64,000 bases of DNA from Pedobacter terrae (GTDB taxonomy: Bacteria; Bacteroidota; Bacteroidia; Sphingobacteriales; Sphingobacteriaceae). The translations under genes and the position numbers were made by a program. The notes beneath the pieces were generated by a model. It did no database searches. It had not been told where the DNA came from and saw only the letters and a list, made by a program, of their open reading frames with translations. This document shows positions 8,043 through 16,557 of the stretch, in pieces. Within the stretch, counting starts at the first letter, position 1, and the number at the start of each line of letters is the position of its first letter. The stretch lies in contig NZ_FNCH01000017.1 in assembly GCF_900100705.1 (NCBI RefSeq), positions 1 to 64,000 on the forward strand. Direction: 5' to 3'.

Positions 8043-8474
8043 TTAATACTGCTTTCGCACAAACAACAAACCAAAAGCTCTCCCTTTTTCCTTTCCCCTG
8101 TTTTTATGGTGGATTTTATGCGCTTTCCGTACTGCCTGCAGATAAGAATTATTGCTTTTAAAGGTTTTAAACCTGCGGTGCACAAACCAATCGTGTACCA
8201 CAAAATAAATCAGGCCGTATAGGGAAATACCTAAACCTATAAAAAAGCGGTAACCAAAGCCATTGCGGTCAACGTACATTAAATACAGGGAGATTCCCGC
8301 AAACAGTAACGCAAACAGATCGTTCCATTCAAAAAATGATTTTGCTTTCTGGTGATGGCTTTTATGCATAAACCAAAGTGGCCCATGGAATAGGTATTTG
8401 TGTATAATCCAAGACAAACACTCCATAGCAATAATGGTAGATAGTACAATGAGGATGTTGATAGATACTGACAA
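8043..8474 (-). CDS. crtZ: Beta-carotene hydroxylase
   Basis: Fatty-acid hydroxylase superfamily membrane protein that would convert beta-carotene to zeaxanthin. All histidine clusters of the di-iron site are visible: HKYLFH (25-30), HKSHH (37-41), HDWFVH (94-99) and HKIHH (119-123). Hydrophobic helices lie around residues 5-22, 52-67 and 78-95. The 143-residue length is slightly short for the family but complete. A TATCTTTA box (8496-8503, minus) with a TTTT at -33 suggests a promoter in the region shared with the divergent tetR gene. Confidence 0.92.
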   Translation of the reverse strand: MSVSINILIVLSTIIAMECLSWIIHKYLFHGPLWFMHKSHHQKAKSFFEWNDLFALLFAGISLYLMYVDRNGFGYRFFIGLGISLYGLIYFVVHDWFVHRRFKTFKSNNSYLQAVRKAHKIHHKNRGKEKGRAFGLLFVRKQY

Positions 8475-8495
8475 ATTTTCTAAATAATTGGTTTG

Positions 8496-8526
8496 TAAAG
8501 ATATATAAACATCTTAAGAAGTAAAA
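8496..8526 (-). promoter_or_regulatory. Putative crtZ promoter
   Basis: On the minus strand TATCTTTA (8496-8503) is preceded 19 bp upstream by TTTT (8523-8526), close to the Bacteroidetes consensus TTTG-N19-TAnnTTTG. Confidence 0.45.
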
Positions 8527-8595
8527 TTATGTCATAAAATTGTAAGCTTAATGCTGTTTCAAACCAACTCTTTACGACAAATCATTTTTTAGCAC

Positions 8596-8624
8596 TATTT
8601 TTGACTAAAATATTAAAAAAGTCA
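8596..8624 (+). promoter_or_regulatory. tetR promoter -7 box and candidate TetR operator
   Basis: TATTTTTG (8596-8603) matches TAnnTTTG exactly and lies 39 bp before the tetR ATG. An inverted repeat, TGACT (8602-8606) and AGTCA (8620-8624) with a 13-bp AT-rich spacer, overlaps the expected transcription start. This is a sensible place for autorepression. Confidence 0.4.
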
Positions 8625-8641
8625 GAAAGTAGAAAAGTAAA

Positions 8642-9253
8642 ATGATTGTAGCTGATAAAAAGAGAGAGCAAATTATTGATGGTGCTATAAAACGCTTTAT
8701 TCATTTTGGTATTGGTAAAACCACGATGAATGATATTGCCGAAGATCTATCCGTATCCAAACCATCTCTTTATTATTATTTCCCCGATAAAAAACATTTA
8801 ATTTTAGGCGTAATAGAAAAAGTGTTTAATGACTTCTTTGAACTGATCAAAAAGAAACATAACCCTGATTTACCGGTACAGGAAATTCTTTTTAACACCA
8901 TTGATGTACGGAACACATTTTTCCAGAAATATTACATGCTCCGCATTACCGAAGGCATTCCGGACTTGCTGAACGACGAAGTGATTAAAGGTAAATTGCA
9001 TACGCTAAAAGAATCAGAAAAAGATTTTTTCGCAGAAATTTTTAGTCAGGCTAAAGCAAAAGGAGAAATTGAACATGATGACACCACGCATGTTGCCGAG
9101 TTATACCTGGAAAGTTTGATGGGCCTTTGTACCATGTGTATTATGGAAACTGGCAAAGACCTTTTCCCGGATAAAAAATCATTAAATAAAATGACGGTAA
9201 AGCAAAAAAACCTGACTTCGATATTTGTAAGAGGCTTAAGGTGTACAGACTAA
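8642..9253 (+). CDS. TetR/AcrR-family transcriptional regulator of the efflux operon
   Basis: The 203-residue protein starts with a TetR helix-turn-helix: GAIKRFIHFGIGKTTMNDIA (residues 14-33), then LSVSKPSLYYYFPDKKHLI (about 36-54). The C-terminal ligand domain is divergent, as usual. It lies 87 bp upstream of a TolC-like gene and a full RND pump on the same strand. It most likely represses this operon and is relieved by a pump substrate. No terminator separates it from the pump genes. Confidence 0.9.
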   Translation: MIVADKKREQIIDGAIKRFIHFGIGKTTMNDIAEDLSVSKPSLYYYFPDKKHLILGVIEKVFNDFFELIKKKHNPDLPVQEILFNTIDVRNTFFQKYYMLRITEGIPDLLNDEVIKGKLHTLKESEKDFFAEIFSQAKAKGEIEHDDTTHVAELYLESLMGLCTMCIMETGKDLFPDKKSLNKMTVKQKNLTSIFVRGLRCTD

Positions 9254-9339
9254 AAGTTTAACGTTGGCATAAATAAACAGGCCTCAACTTTACAGGCTAA
9301 ATAAACAGAGAAGAACCCAAAAACAAAAAACAATACATT

Positions 9340-10680
9340 ATGCTTAGAATAAAAATGGTAAAATTAATGCTCATTGTGATTATCGGCTCGGTTTTACCGC
9401 AGCTGGCAATTGCACAGCAGCAAATTACCTTGAAAGAGGCGCTCACCTTTGCGCTCCAAAACAACACTAAAGTACGCAATGCTAAATTAGACATTGAGGG
9501 TGGAAGATACAAGGTACAGGAAGTAAGGGCACAGGCTTTACCACAACTTACCGGAAATGTAGGTTTAACTTACAACCCTATTATTGGCCAGTTAGTTGCA
9601 AATTTCGGCGGACAAACACAGGCAATTAAACTAGGTCAGAACTGGAATTCGACCGCAGGTGTTCAGCTTTCACAACAGTTATTCAACCAACAGGTTTTTA
9701 CCGGTTTGCAGGCTGCAAAATCGAGTGAAGAATATTACAATCTTACTTCGCAGTTAACTGAGGAACAGATTATTGAACTGGTAGCTAACAATTACTACCA
9801 GGTTTTGGTAAACAGGCAACAACTTAACGTGATCGATACCAACATTAAAAATGTTAAGATAGTTGAAAAAATTGTGGGTACCCAGTATAAAAATGGTTTG
9901 GCCAGAAAAATCGATGTAGACCGGATCAGTGTAAACTTAACCAACCTGAACACGCAACGCGAGCAGGTCATCAATGCCATTACCCAATTGGAAAACCAGT
10001 TGAAATATTCGATGGGAATGCCGGTTGCTACCCCAATTAGCCTACCTCCTACCGAATTAACGGAAGTAACCACATTACCTATGTTTACAGATTCTATCGA
10101 TCTGGCCAACAGAACAGAAGTTAAACTGTTAAATAACCAGGATAAACTTTTATCTCTACAAAGAAAAGCTTATGTGGCGGAATATTACCCTAGTTTGGCT
10201 TTAACAGGTAACTATACCTATTCGAGCCAGAGCGACAGTTTTGATTTTCTTAAATCAAATGCTGCTGCTATCGGATATGGTGCATCGGCAATCGGTTTAA
10301 CTTTAAGAGTACCCATTTTTAACGGTTTCTTAACCCGCTCTAAAATCCGCCAGGCTGATGTAGAGATTAAAAAAGCTCAGGAAAGCAGAAAAGAAACCAA
10401 CAATGCACTAAATCTCGCTTACGAAAATGCAAAAATACAGTTGCGCAATAACTTAAACACCATTAAGGCACAACGCAAAAATGCCGATTTAGCGCAAGAG
10501 ATTTACAGCAGCACCCAAAATAATTATAATAACGGTTTAGCTTCGTTAACCGATCTTTTAGATACTGAAAACGCACTTACTTCGGCACAAAACAGTTATA
10601 CCCAGGCTTTATTAAATTATAAAATAGCCGAAATACAATTAATCAAATCAAACGGAAATATTAAATCGCTAGTACAATAG
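9340..10680 (+). CDS. TolC-family outer-membrane efflux protein
   Basis: This outer-membrane channel of a tripartite efflux pump has a signal peptide ending at AIAQ (about residue 26). Two OEP repeats follow, with long coiled-coil helices such as ESRKETNNALNLAYENAK, and the C-terminal half has SLTDLLDTENALTSAQNSY, typical of the family. An internal ATG (codon 6, 9355) would give a tighter signal peptide and is an alternative start. It is the first structural gene of a tolC - fusion protein - RND operon; the next ATG is 2 bp after its stop. Confidence 0.93.
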   Translation: MLRIKMVKLMLIVIIGSVLPQLAIAQQQITLKEALTFALQNNTKVRNAKLDIEGGRYKVQEVRAQALPQLTGNVGLTYNPIIGQLVANFGGQTQAIKLGQNWNSTAGVQLSQQLFNQQVFTGLQAAKSSEEYYNLTSQLTEEQIIELVANNYYQVLVNRQQLNVIDTNIKNVKIVEKIVGTQYKNGLARKIDVDRISVNLTNLNTQREQVINAITQLENQLKYSMGMPVATPISLPPTELTEVTTLPMFTDSIDLANRTEVKLLNNQDKLLSLQRKAYVAEYYPSLALTGNYTYSSQSDSFDFLKSNAAAIGYGASAIGLTLRVPIFNGFLTRSKIRQADVEIKKAQESRKETNNALNLAYENAKIQLRNNLNTIKAQRKNADLAQEIYSSTQNNYNNGLASLTDLLDTENALTSAQNSYTQALLNYKIAEIQLIKSNGNIKSLVQ

Positions 10681-10682
10681 AA

Positions 10683-11750
10683 ATGAAAAGAGTAATTACC
10701 ATAATCATCGTAGTTGTTGTTGCCGTTGGTGCAATAGCTTATGTTTTAAGCAACAATAAAAAGAAGAACGAAGAAAAAACTGCTTTCATTGCTAAAGGTG
10801 GTGGTGCTGTTGCCGTTCGGGTTTCACAAGTGGAGCGGAAAGCTGTGGATTTAGATTTCAGTGCGAACGGAAACTTTATACCTAAACAGGAACTTAACTT
10901 CTTATCTGAAAATGCTGGTCGGGTTAAAGCTATTTATGTAGATGAAGGTGACCGGGTAAGCAAGGGACAGATTTTGGCCCGGGTTGATGCCGAAATCATT
11001 AATACAGACAGGGAAACCGCTGAAGCGACCTACCAGAATGCGGTAAGAGATGAAGCCAGATATCAAAGCTCATTCCAAACCGGTGGCGTTACACAACAAC
11101 AGTTAGACCAGGCTAAATTGGCCACAAAAAATGCGAAACTGCGTTTACAGGCTTCGCAAAGAAGGTTAAGCGATGCGAACATTAAATCGCCAATTAACGG
11201 TATTGTAAACAAAAGATACATCGAAGTTGGTGCATTTGTAACGGCTCAGGGTACACAGTTATTCGAATTGGTTGATGTTTCCAAATTAAAGCTTAAGGTA
11301 AATGTTAACGAATCACAGGTGGCCAACCTTAAAATAGGCGATAAAATCGAGATCAAATCTTCGGTTTTCCCGACTGATAATTTTTCTGGAAAAGTAACCT
11401 TCATCGCAGCTAAAGCTGACGGAACTTTGAACTTCCCTATCGAAATAGAAGTGGAAAACAGCCATAAAAACACTTTAAAAGCCGGCATGTATGGAACTGC
11501 AGTATTTAAGTTCCCTAAACAGGCGCCAAGCATCCTTATTCCACGTACCTCATTTGTGGGTAGTGTAAGCAGCAACCAGGTTTTTGTATTGGATAAAGCC
11601 AGCAATACTGCTAAAACCCGTAATGTGGTAGCAGGCCGTATTTTAGGAGATAATGTTGAAATTCTTGATGGCTTAAAAGAGGGTGAAACTGTGATTACCA
11701 GTGGACAGATTAACTTAACTGAAGGTACTCCGGTTAGTATCGTGAAGTAA
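10683..11750 (+). CDS. RND efflux periplasmic adaptor (membrane fusion protein)
   Basis: HlyD/AcrA-type adaptor linking the inner-membrane pump to the outer-membrane channel. One N-terminal membrane anchor (residues 4-24) is followed by a biotinyl-lipoyl-like half motif (NAGRVKAIYVDEGDRVSKGQ, about 76-95). A short alpha-hairpin (ETAEATYQNAVRDEARYQSS) and the second lipoyl half (DANIKSPINGIVNKR) come next. Beta-barrel and membrane-proximal domains fill the C-terminus. At 355 residues it is complete. It is tightly spaced after the channel gene. Confidence 0.93.
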   Translation: MKRVITIIIVVVVAVGAIAYVLSNNKKKNEEKTAFIAKGGGAVAVRVSQVERKAVDLDFSANGNFIPKQELNFLSENAGRVKAIYVDEGDRVSKGQILARVDAEIINTDRETAEATYQNAVRDEARYQSSFQTGGVTQQQLDQAKLATKNAKLRLQASQRRLSDANIKSPINGIVNKRYIEVGAFVTAQGTQLFELVDVSKLKLKVNVNESQVANLKIGDKIEIKSSVFPTDNFSGKVTFIAAKADGTLNFPIEIEVENSHKNTLKAGMYGTAVFKFPKQAPSILIPRTSFVGSVSSNQVFVLDKASNTAKTRNVVAGRILGDNVEILDGLKEGETVITSGQINLTEGTPVSIVK

Positions 11751-11815
11751 GTTATCGGAATTTTCAGCTTTTAGAAACGCGATATGCCAATCGCAAAAAC
11801 GCAATACGAATTAAA

Positions 11816-14800
11816 ATGAAGATAACAGACATATCTATAAAAAGGCCTTCGCTGGTTATTGTGGTATTTACCGCACTTACCTTGCTTGGCTTATTAAGTT
11901 ACTTTTCGTTGGGTTATGAATTACTTCCAAAATTCTCCAACAACGTAGTATCTATTTCGACCATCTACCCTGGCGCTTCGCCAAATGAGGTTGAAAATAC
12001 CGTAACCAAAAAAATCGAGGATGCGGTATCATCGATGGAAAACATCAAAAAAATCAACTCTGTATCATTTGAGAGTTTATCTACCGTAACCATTACGCTA
12101 ACAGATGCCGCGAATATCGATATCTCGTTAAATGATGCGCAAAGAAAGGTTAACGCCGTTCTTTCTGAATTACCGGAAGATGTAAAAACACCATCATTGA
12201 GTAAATTCTCGCTTGATGATTTACCGGTAATTACCATGACGGCCTCTGCCAATATGGACGACGTAAGCTTTTACGATTTAATTGACAAACGTATTGCCCC
12301 GGTAATTTCGAGGGTAAGTGGTATTGCACAGGTAAACTTAGTGGGTGGCTCTGAACGCGAAATTCAGGTTTCGCTTGATGCCGATAAATTACAGGGCTAT
12401 GGTCTTGCGGTCCCTCAGGTACAACAGATGATTCTTTCTTCGAACCTGGATTTCCCTACCGGAAGTGTAAAAACGCAGAACCAGGATGTATTAATTCGTT
12501 TATCGGGTAAATACAGAAGCATTGATGAATTGAGAAACCTGGTTTTAACCACAAGCAAAGATGGCGCACAGATCCGCTTAGGCGATGTGGCAGATGTTCA
12601 GGATTCGCAAAAAGAAACGGAGAAACTGGCTCGTATCGATCGTAAAGCATCTATTGCCATCCAGATCATTAAACAAAGTGATGCAAATGCCGTAGAGGTG
12701 AGTAAAGGTGTACACGCCATTATTGCCAAACTTAAAACAGAATACGCAGACAATAAGCTGGATATGAGGATCGTAAACGATAGTTCGATCTTTACCTTAG
12801 AATCTGCTGATGCGGTAATCCACGATTTAATCTTGGCGGTTATCTTAGTGGCCTTCGTGATGCTTTTCTTCCTGCACAGTTTACGTAATGCGTTAATTGT
12901 AATGGTATCCATTCCGGTTTCATTAATCGCTACATTTATTGGCATCAGCTTATTTGGCTTTACTTTAAACCTAATGTCGCTGCTCGGACTATCACTCGTG
13001 GTAGGTATCCTGGTAGATGATGCGATTGTGGTACTGGAAAATATCCAGCGGCACATGGAGATGGGTAAAAATAAAGTGCGGGCAGCTTCTGATGCAACAA
13101 GAGAGATTGGTTTTACGGTAGTATCCATTACTTTCGTAATTGTGGTGGTGTTCTTCCCAATCGCAGTAAGTACCGGTTTAGTATCTAATATTTTACGCCA
13201 GTTCTGTATCGTGGTAATTATTGCAACATTGCTATCATTGTTAGCTTCATTTACCATTGTACCGCTTATCTTCTCCCGTTTCGGTAAGTTAGAACACATT
13301 GAAGGCAAAAATATATTTGGCCGTTTTATCCTCTGGTTCGAAAAACAGTTGAAGAAATTTACACTTTGGATTACCAGCATTTTAACATGGTCTTTAAATC
13401 ATAAAGCATTAACTTTAGTTGCCGTGGTGGTGATGTTCTTAAGTTCATGTGGATTATTGGCTGGAGGTTTTATCGGATCGGAATTCTTCCCTAAATCAGA
13501 TAAAGGTGAGTTCTTGGTGCAATTAGAATTACCAAAAGATGCTTCTTTAGAGCAAACGAACTTCCTCACTCAAAAAGCAGAAGCTTTCTTAGATAAACAA
13601 CCTGAAATTACGCAGTTAATTACTACTGTTGGACAATCGACCGGTGATTTTGGTGGTACACAGGCAACTGCTTACAAATCAGAAATTAACGTTAAACTGG
13701 TTGAACGCGATGAGCGTAAAGGCGTTTCTTCAGATATCTTCGCAACCAAAATGAGCCGTGCACTGGCTAAAGAATTAATTGGTGCAAAAGTAAAAACCGT
13801 TCCAATCAGTATTCTGGGTATTGCAGAAAATGCACCGATCCAGTTGGTGGTAATGGGTTCTGATTTAGATAGTGCCTTGAAATATGCTGAAGGTGCACAA
13901 AAAGTGCTCGCTTCTATTCCTGGTGCTACGGAGATTAAATTATCGGTAGAGAAAGGTACACCGGAGATTAACGTTCAGGTAGACCGCGATAAGATGTCGG
14001 CAGTAGGCTTAACCTTACAAACCGTAGGTTCGACCATGCAGACTGCTTTTGCAGGTAATACCGATGGTAAATACCGTAAAGGGGAGTACGAGTATGATAT
14101 TAACATCCAGTATCAAAACTTTAACCGCCAGAACATTGACGACGTACGTAACCTTATTTTTGTAAATAATGATGGCAAACAGATCAAATTATCGCAGTTT
14201 GCAACTATTACTGAAGGTTCAGGTCCAAGTCAGTTAGAGCGTTTAAATAAATCGACTTCCGTATCCGTTAAGGCACAATCTATCGGTAGACCAACAGGAA
14301 CCGTGGTTGCAGAGTTCCAGGCAAAACTGGAAGAACTGCAAAAAAACGGCAAACTCAAAGCACCGGTTGGTGTAAGTTATAGCTGGGCGGGTGATCAGGA
14401 GAATCAGAGCGAAGGTTTTGGTACTTTAGGTATTGCTTTATTAGCCTCAATTATTTTGGTTTACCTAATTATGGTTGCCCTTTACGATAGTTTTATTTAT
14501 CCATTAGTGGTAATGTTTTCACTTCCGCTAGCGGTAATCGGAGCCCTGTTGGCACTCGCATTAACCAATAACTCAATCGGTATCTTCACCATTTTAGGTT
14601 TAATTATGTTAATGGGTCTGGTAGCGAAAAACGCGATCATCCTGGTCGATTTTACCAACCATTTAAAGGCTGAAGGTAAAGAAACCAAAGAAGCGCTTGT
14701 ATTGGCCAACCATGCACGTTTACGACCAATCTTAATGACAACCATTGCCATGGTATTCGGGATGCTTCCAATTGCTTTGGCAAGTGGTGCAGGTGCAGAG

Positions 14801-15010
14801 TGGAAAAATGGCTTGGCATGGGTAATTGTAGGTGGATTAACCAGTTCCTTATTCTTAACCTTAATTGTAGTACCGGTGGTATACTTGATGTTCGACAGAA
14901 TGTTAGAACGCTTTGGTTTCAATAAAAAAGGAAAAACTATAGATGAGTTAATGGTTGAACCATATGACCATAAAGATGTAAATGAATACGATTTAGATCA
15001 CGGACATTAA
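11816..15010 (+). CDS. RND-family efflux pump, inner-membrane permease
   Basis: This is a 1,064-residue AcrB/HAE1-like proton-driven exporter. The layout is classical: TM1 at about residues 12-32, porter domain, and the TM2-6 block with SLVVGILVDDAIVVLENI carrying the paired aspartates of the proton relay (TM4). The second porter half and TM8-12 follow (LGLIMLMGLVAKNAIILVDF). The hydrophobic substrate-type motifs favour drug rather than metal export, but the substrate is unknown. It is the last gene of the tetR-linked operon, ending with a His/Asp-rich tail and a terminator 24 bp later. Confidence 0.95.
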   Translation: MKITDISIKRPSLVIVVFTALTLLGLLSYFSLGYELLPKFSNNVVSISTIYPGASPNEVENTVTKKIEDAVSSMENIKKINSVSFESLSTVTITLTDAANIDISLNDAQRKVNAVLSELPEDVKTPSLSKFSLDDLPVITMTASANMDDVSFYDLIDKRIAPVISRVSGIAQVNLVGGSEREIQVSLDADKLQGYGLAVPQVQQMILSSNLDFPTGSVKTQNQDVLIRLSGKYRSIDELRNLVLTTSKDGAQIRLGDVADVQDSQKETEKLARIDRKASIAIQIIKQSDANAVEVSKGVHAIIAKLKTEYADNKLDMRIVNDSSIFTLESADAVIHDLILAVILVAFVMLFFLHSLRNALIVMVSIPVSLIATFIGISLFGFTLNLMSLLGLSLVVGILVDDAIVVLENIQRHMEMGKNKVRAASDATREIGFTVVSITFVIVVVFFPIAVSTGLVSNILRQFCIVVIIATLLSLLASFTIVPLIFSRFGKLEHIEGKNIFGRFILWFEKQLKKFTLWITSILTWSLNHKALTLVAVVVMFLSSCGLLAGGFIGSEFFPKSDKGEFLVQLELPKDASLEQTNFLTQKAEAFLDKQPEITQLITTVGQSTGDFGGTQATAYKSEINVKLVERDERKGVSSDIFATKMSRALAKELIGAKVKTVPISILGIAENAPIQLVVMGSDLDSALKYAEGAQKVLASIPGATEIKLSVEKGTPEINVQVDRDKMSAVGLTLQTVGSTMQTAFAGNTDGKYRKGEYEYDINIQYQNFNRQNIDDVRNLIFVNNDGKQIKLSQFATITEGSGPSQLERLNKSTSVSVKAQSIGRPTGTVVAEFQAKLEELQKNGKLKAPVGVSYSWAGDQENQSEGFGTLGIALLASIILVYLIMVALYDSFIYPLVVMFSLPLAVIGALLALALTNNSIGIFTILGLIMLMGLVAKNAIILVDFTNHLKAEGKETKEALVLANHARLRPILMTTIAMVFGMLPIALASGAGAEWKNGLAWVIVGGLTSSLFLTLIVVPVVYLMFDRMLERFGFNKKGKTIDELMVEPYDHKDVNEYDLDHGH

Positions 15011-15033
15011 TCTCTCCAAATTAACAATCAATT

Positions 15034-15062
15034 AGCCCCGACCCCAAATCGGGGCTTTTTTT
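15034..15062 (+). terminator. Rho-independent terminator of the RND operon
   Basis: AGCCCCGA (15034-15041) pairs with TCGGGGCT (15049-15056). A T run follows. It is 24 bp after the pump stop codon. Confidence 0.9.
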
Positions 15063-15122
15063 GTGAAGTTTAAACTCATGATCATGATTTTTGTATTCAC
15101 TATAAGAAATCTCAAATACCAT

Positions 15123-15142
15123 GGTTTGTATCACCACGAACC
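15123..15142. repeat. 20-bp hairpin repeat, copy 1
   Basis: GGTTTGTATCACCACGAACC forms a near-perfect 8-bp stem and 4-nt loop. Related copies are at 28441, 30431 and 33047. Confidence 0.55.
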
Positions 15143-15218
15143 ATTAGCCCCTTAATTTCACGAGAAGATAATTCTACTATACTGTATTCAAACAAATTGT
15201 TAATCACATTGTATATTA

Positions 15219-16028
15219 GTGATTATGTTCAAAATTTTCTTTAGTCTGTCCTTAATCTGTTCTACATTTCTGGTAAAAGCTCAACATCCACCCGTTTTTG
15301 CGGCTATGCGTACGGATTCGAGCTTCGTTAAACTCTGCGATCTGAATATCACATTGGTAAAATACAGTTACAAACCCAATGGCGTAAAGTTTTTAGTGGT
15401 ACATGACAATGAAGATACCGGTGTAAAAGCTGGTTTTGATTATATCCGCTGGTATGGTGGTGAGCTGATCGATAGTCAATATGGAGCGGTGAGGGATTAT
15501 TATTTCACTTATATGGACGACCAATACCGTATAGATCCAAATGCGATATACACCGAAGTGGGGGTTAATACCAGATTGAAGAAAAACCCATTCAGCTCTA
15601 ACGAAGTGGAAAAAGCCATATTAAAAACAGGGAAACAAATTGTAGATTTTTACGACCCAAAAACTACGGGTTATTTTTTAACCCTTCATAACAATGCCGA
15701 TGGCGGTTTTGGTATTTCTTCTTATTTACCAGGTTACGATTTAGCCAGCACTGCCGATTCGGTCCACATTAACTTCCAAATGGATGGCGACGATCTGATT
15801 TATGTAACCGAGCCAAGATTGTTTAGCAGTTTAAAAAAGGCCAATGTAAATGTTATTCTTCAATCTAAATTTGCTTCGAACGATGGCTCCCTTTCGGTTT
15901 ATGCCATGCAAAATAACATTCCATATATCAACGTAGAAGTACAGCATGGGCACCTGGAAGAAAACCTAAGGTTGATTGAGCTTGCGGTAGCAGCCTTAAA
16001 GGAGCATGGATTGGTAAAGAAAGAGTGA
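15219..16028 (+). CDS. Secreted protein, possible M14-like zinc hydrolase
   Basis: The 269-residue protein has a signal peptide ending near VKA-Q (residue 21). Spaced motifs resemble the carboxypeptidase M14/aspartoacylase fold: HDNE (H62, E65) as an HxxE zinc pair, RIDPN (104-108) as a substrate-arginine/asparagine segment, LHNN with H157 as the third ligand, and NVEVQHGH with E240 as a possible catalytic glutamate. This reading is my inference from motif order; I do not recognise a named family and the substrate is unknown. The gene is alone, between the RND terminator and a REP-like pair. Confidence 0.6.
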   Translation: MIMFKIFFSLSLICSTFLVKAQHPPVFAAMRTDSSFVKLCDLNITLVKYSYKPNGVKFLVVHDNEDTGVKAGFDYIRWYGGELIDSQYGAVRDYYFTYMDDQYRIDPNAIYTEVGVNTRLKKNPFSSNEVEKAILKTGKQIVDFYDPKTTGYFLTLHNNADGGFGISSYLPGYDLASTADSVHINFQMDGDDLIYVTEPRLFSSLKKANVNVILQSKFASNDGSLSVYAMQNNIPYINVEVQHGHLEENLRLIELAVAALKEHGLVKKE

Positions 16029-16064
16029 CATGTTAAATTTAGCAGAGGCTCAGCTCTACTAATC

Positions 16065-16155
16065 GTCACCCTGAACTTGTTTCAGGGTCTTTATAGCAAG
16101 GTGGTTTAACGGGAAAGATGCTTAAATAAATCCGAGCTATCGGATCAGCATGACG
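16065..16155. repeat. Inverted pair of REP-like hairpins (BIME-like)
   Basis: The left hairpin runs from CGTCACCCTGA to TCAGGGTCTTTATAGC and the right from GGGAAAGATGCT to TCAGCATGACG, with a loop insertion CCGAGCTATCGG. The 13-bp AAGGTGGTTTAAC sits in the spacer that at 62.1 kb is just TATAGCGGG (read in the same sense). The two hairpins face each other, as in enterobacterial BIMEs. Confidence 0.6.
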
Positions 16156-16269
16156 AAACGGCTAGCCAAGTCTTCCTAATAAAGTGCATTAATTTTTTAT
16201 CCTATTGGTTGGTGTCTTAACCACCGAAATAAGACACATTTAGTATCTTAAGGCTTGAAAATGAGCAGA

Positions 16270-16515
16270 CTGTTATTCTTGGCGGTTTGCAGACCCGCTT
16301 TTTTGCTTTACTTCGTTGCACTTCGTGTTCGCTTCAATCGGGTTTAGGAATGATGGTTTGTGCGCCTTGCCACCCCAAAAATGAAAAGCTGGTTTGGCCA
16401 ATTTGCCCCTGTTCTTTGCGGGTGAGCGGTTTGCAGCGGCACCCTGCAGCAACGTGGCATGAGGATGCGAAGTACAAGCAAAAAACGGGAAGAAACGCTA
16501 TTTTTCCCATAGACA
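16270..16515. repeat. Degenerate intergenic element L4
   Basis: This is noncoding. CCCGCTTTTTTGCTTTACTTC and TTCGTGTTCGCTTCAATCGGGTTTA resemble the complement of 33.3-33.4 kb (CCGCTTTACTTCACTGCG, TTCGTGCCCGCTCC, AGGTTTAAA). Reading frames on both strands through it look random (Cys- and His-rich, no start context). Confidence 0.45.
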
Positions 16516-16557
16516 CTGCACTACAAATAACCGATATATTTCTATATGAAATGCACC

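Noticed and set aside
12598..13380. 260-codon frame antisense to the RND permease
   Set aside because: It is a long shadow of a well-conserved transmembrane coding region; it has no family features and the sense gene is unambiguous.
14497..14922. 141-codon frame antisense to the RND permease C-terminus
   Set aside because: Shadow of conserved membrane helices; no independent evidence.
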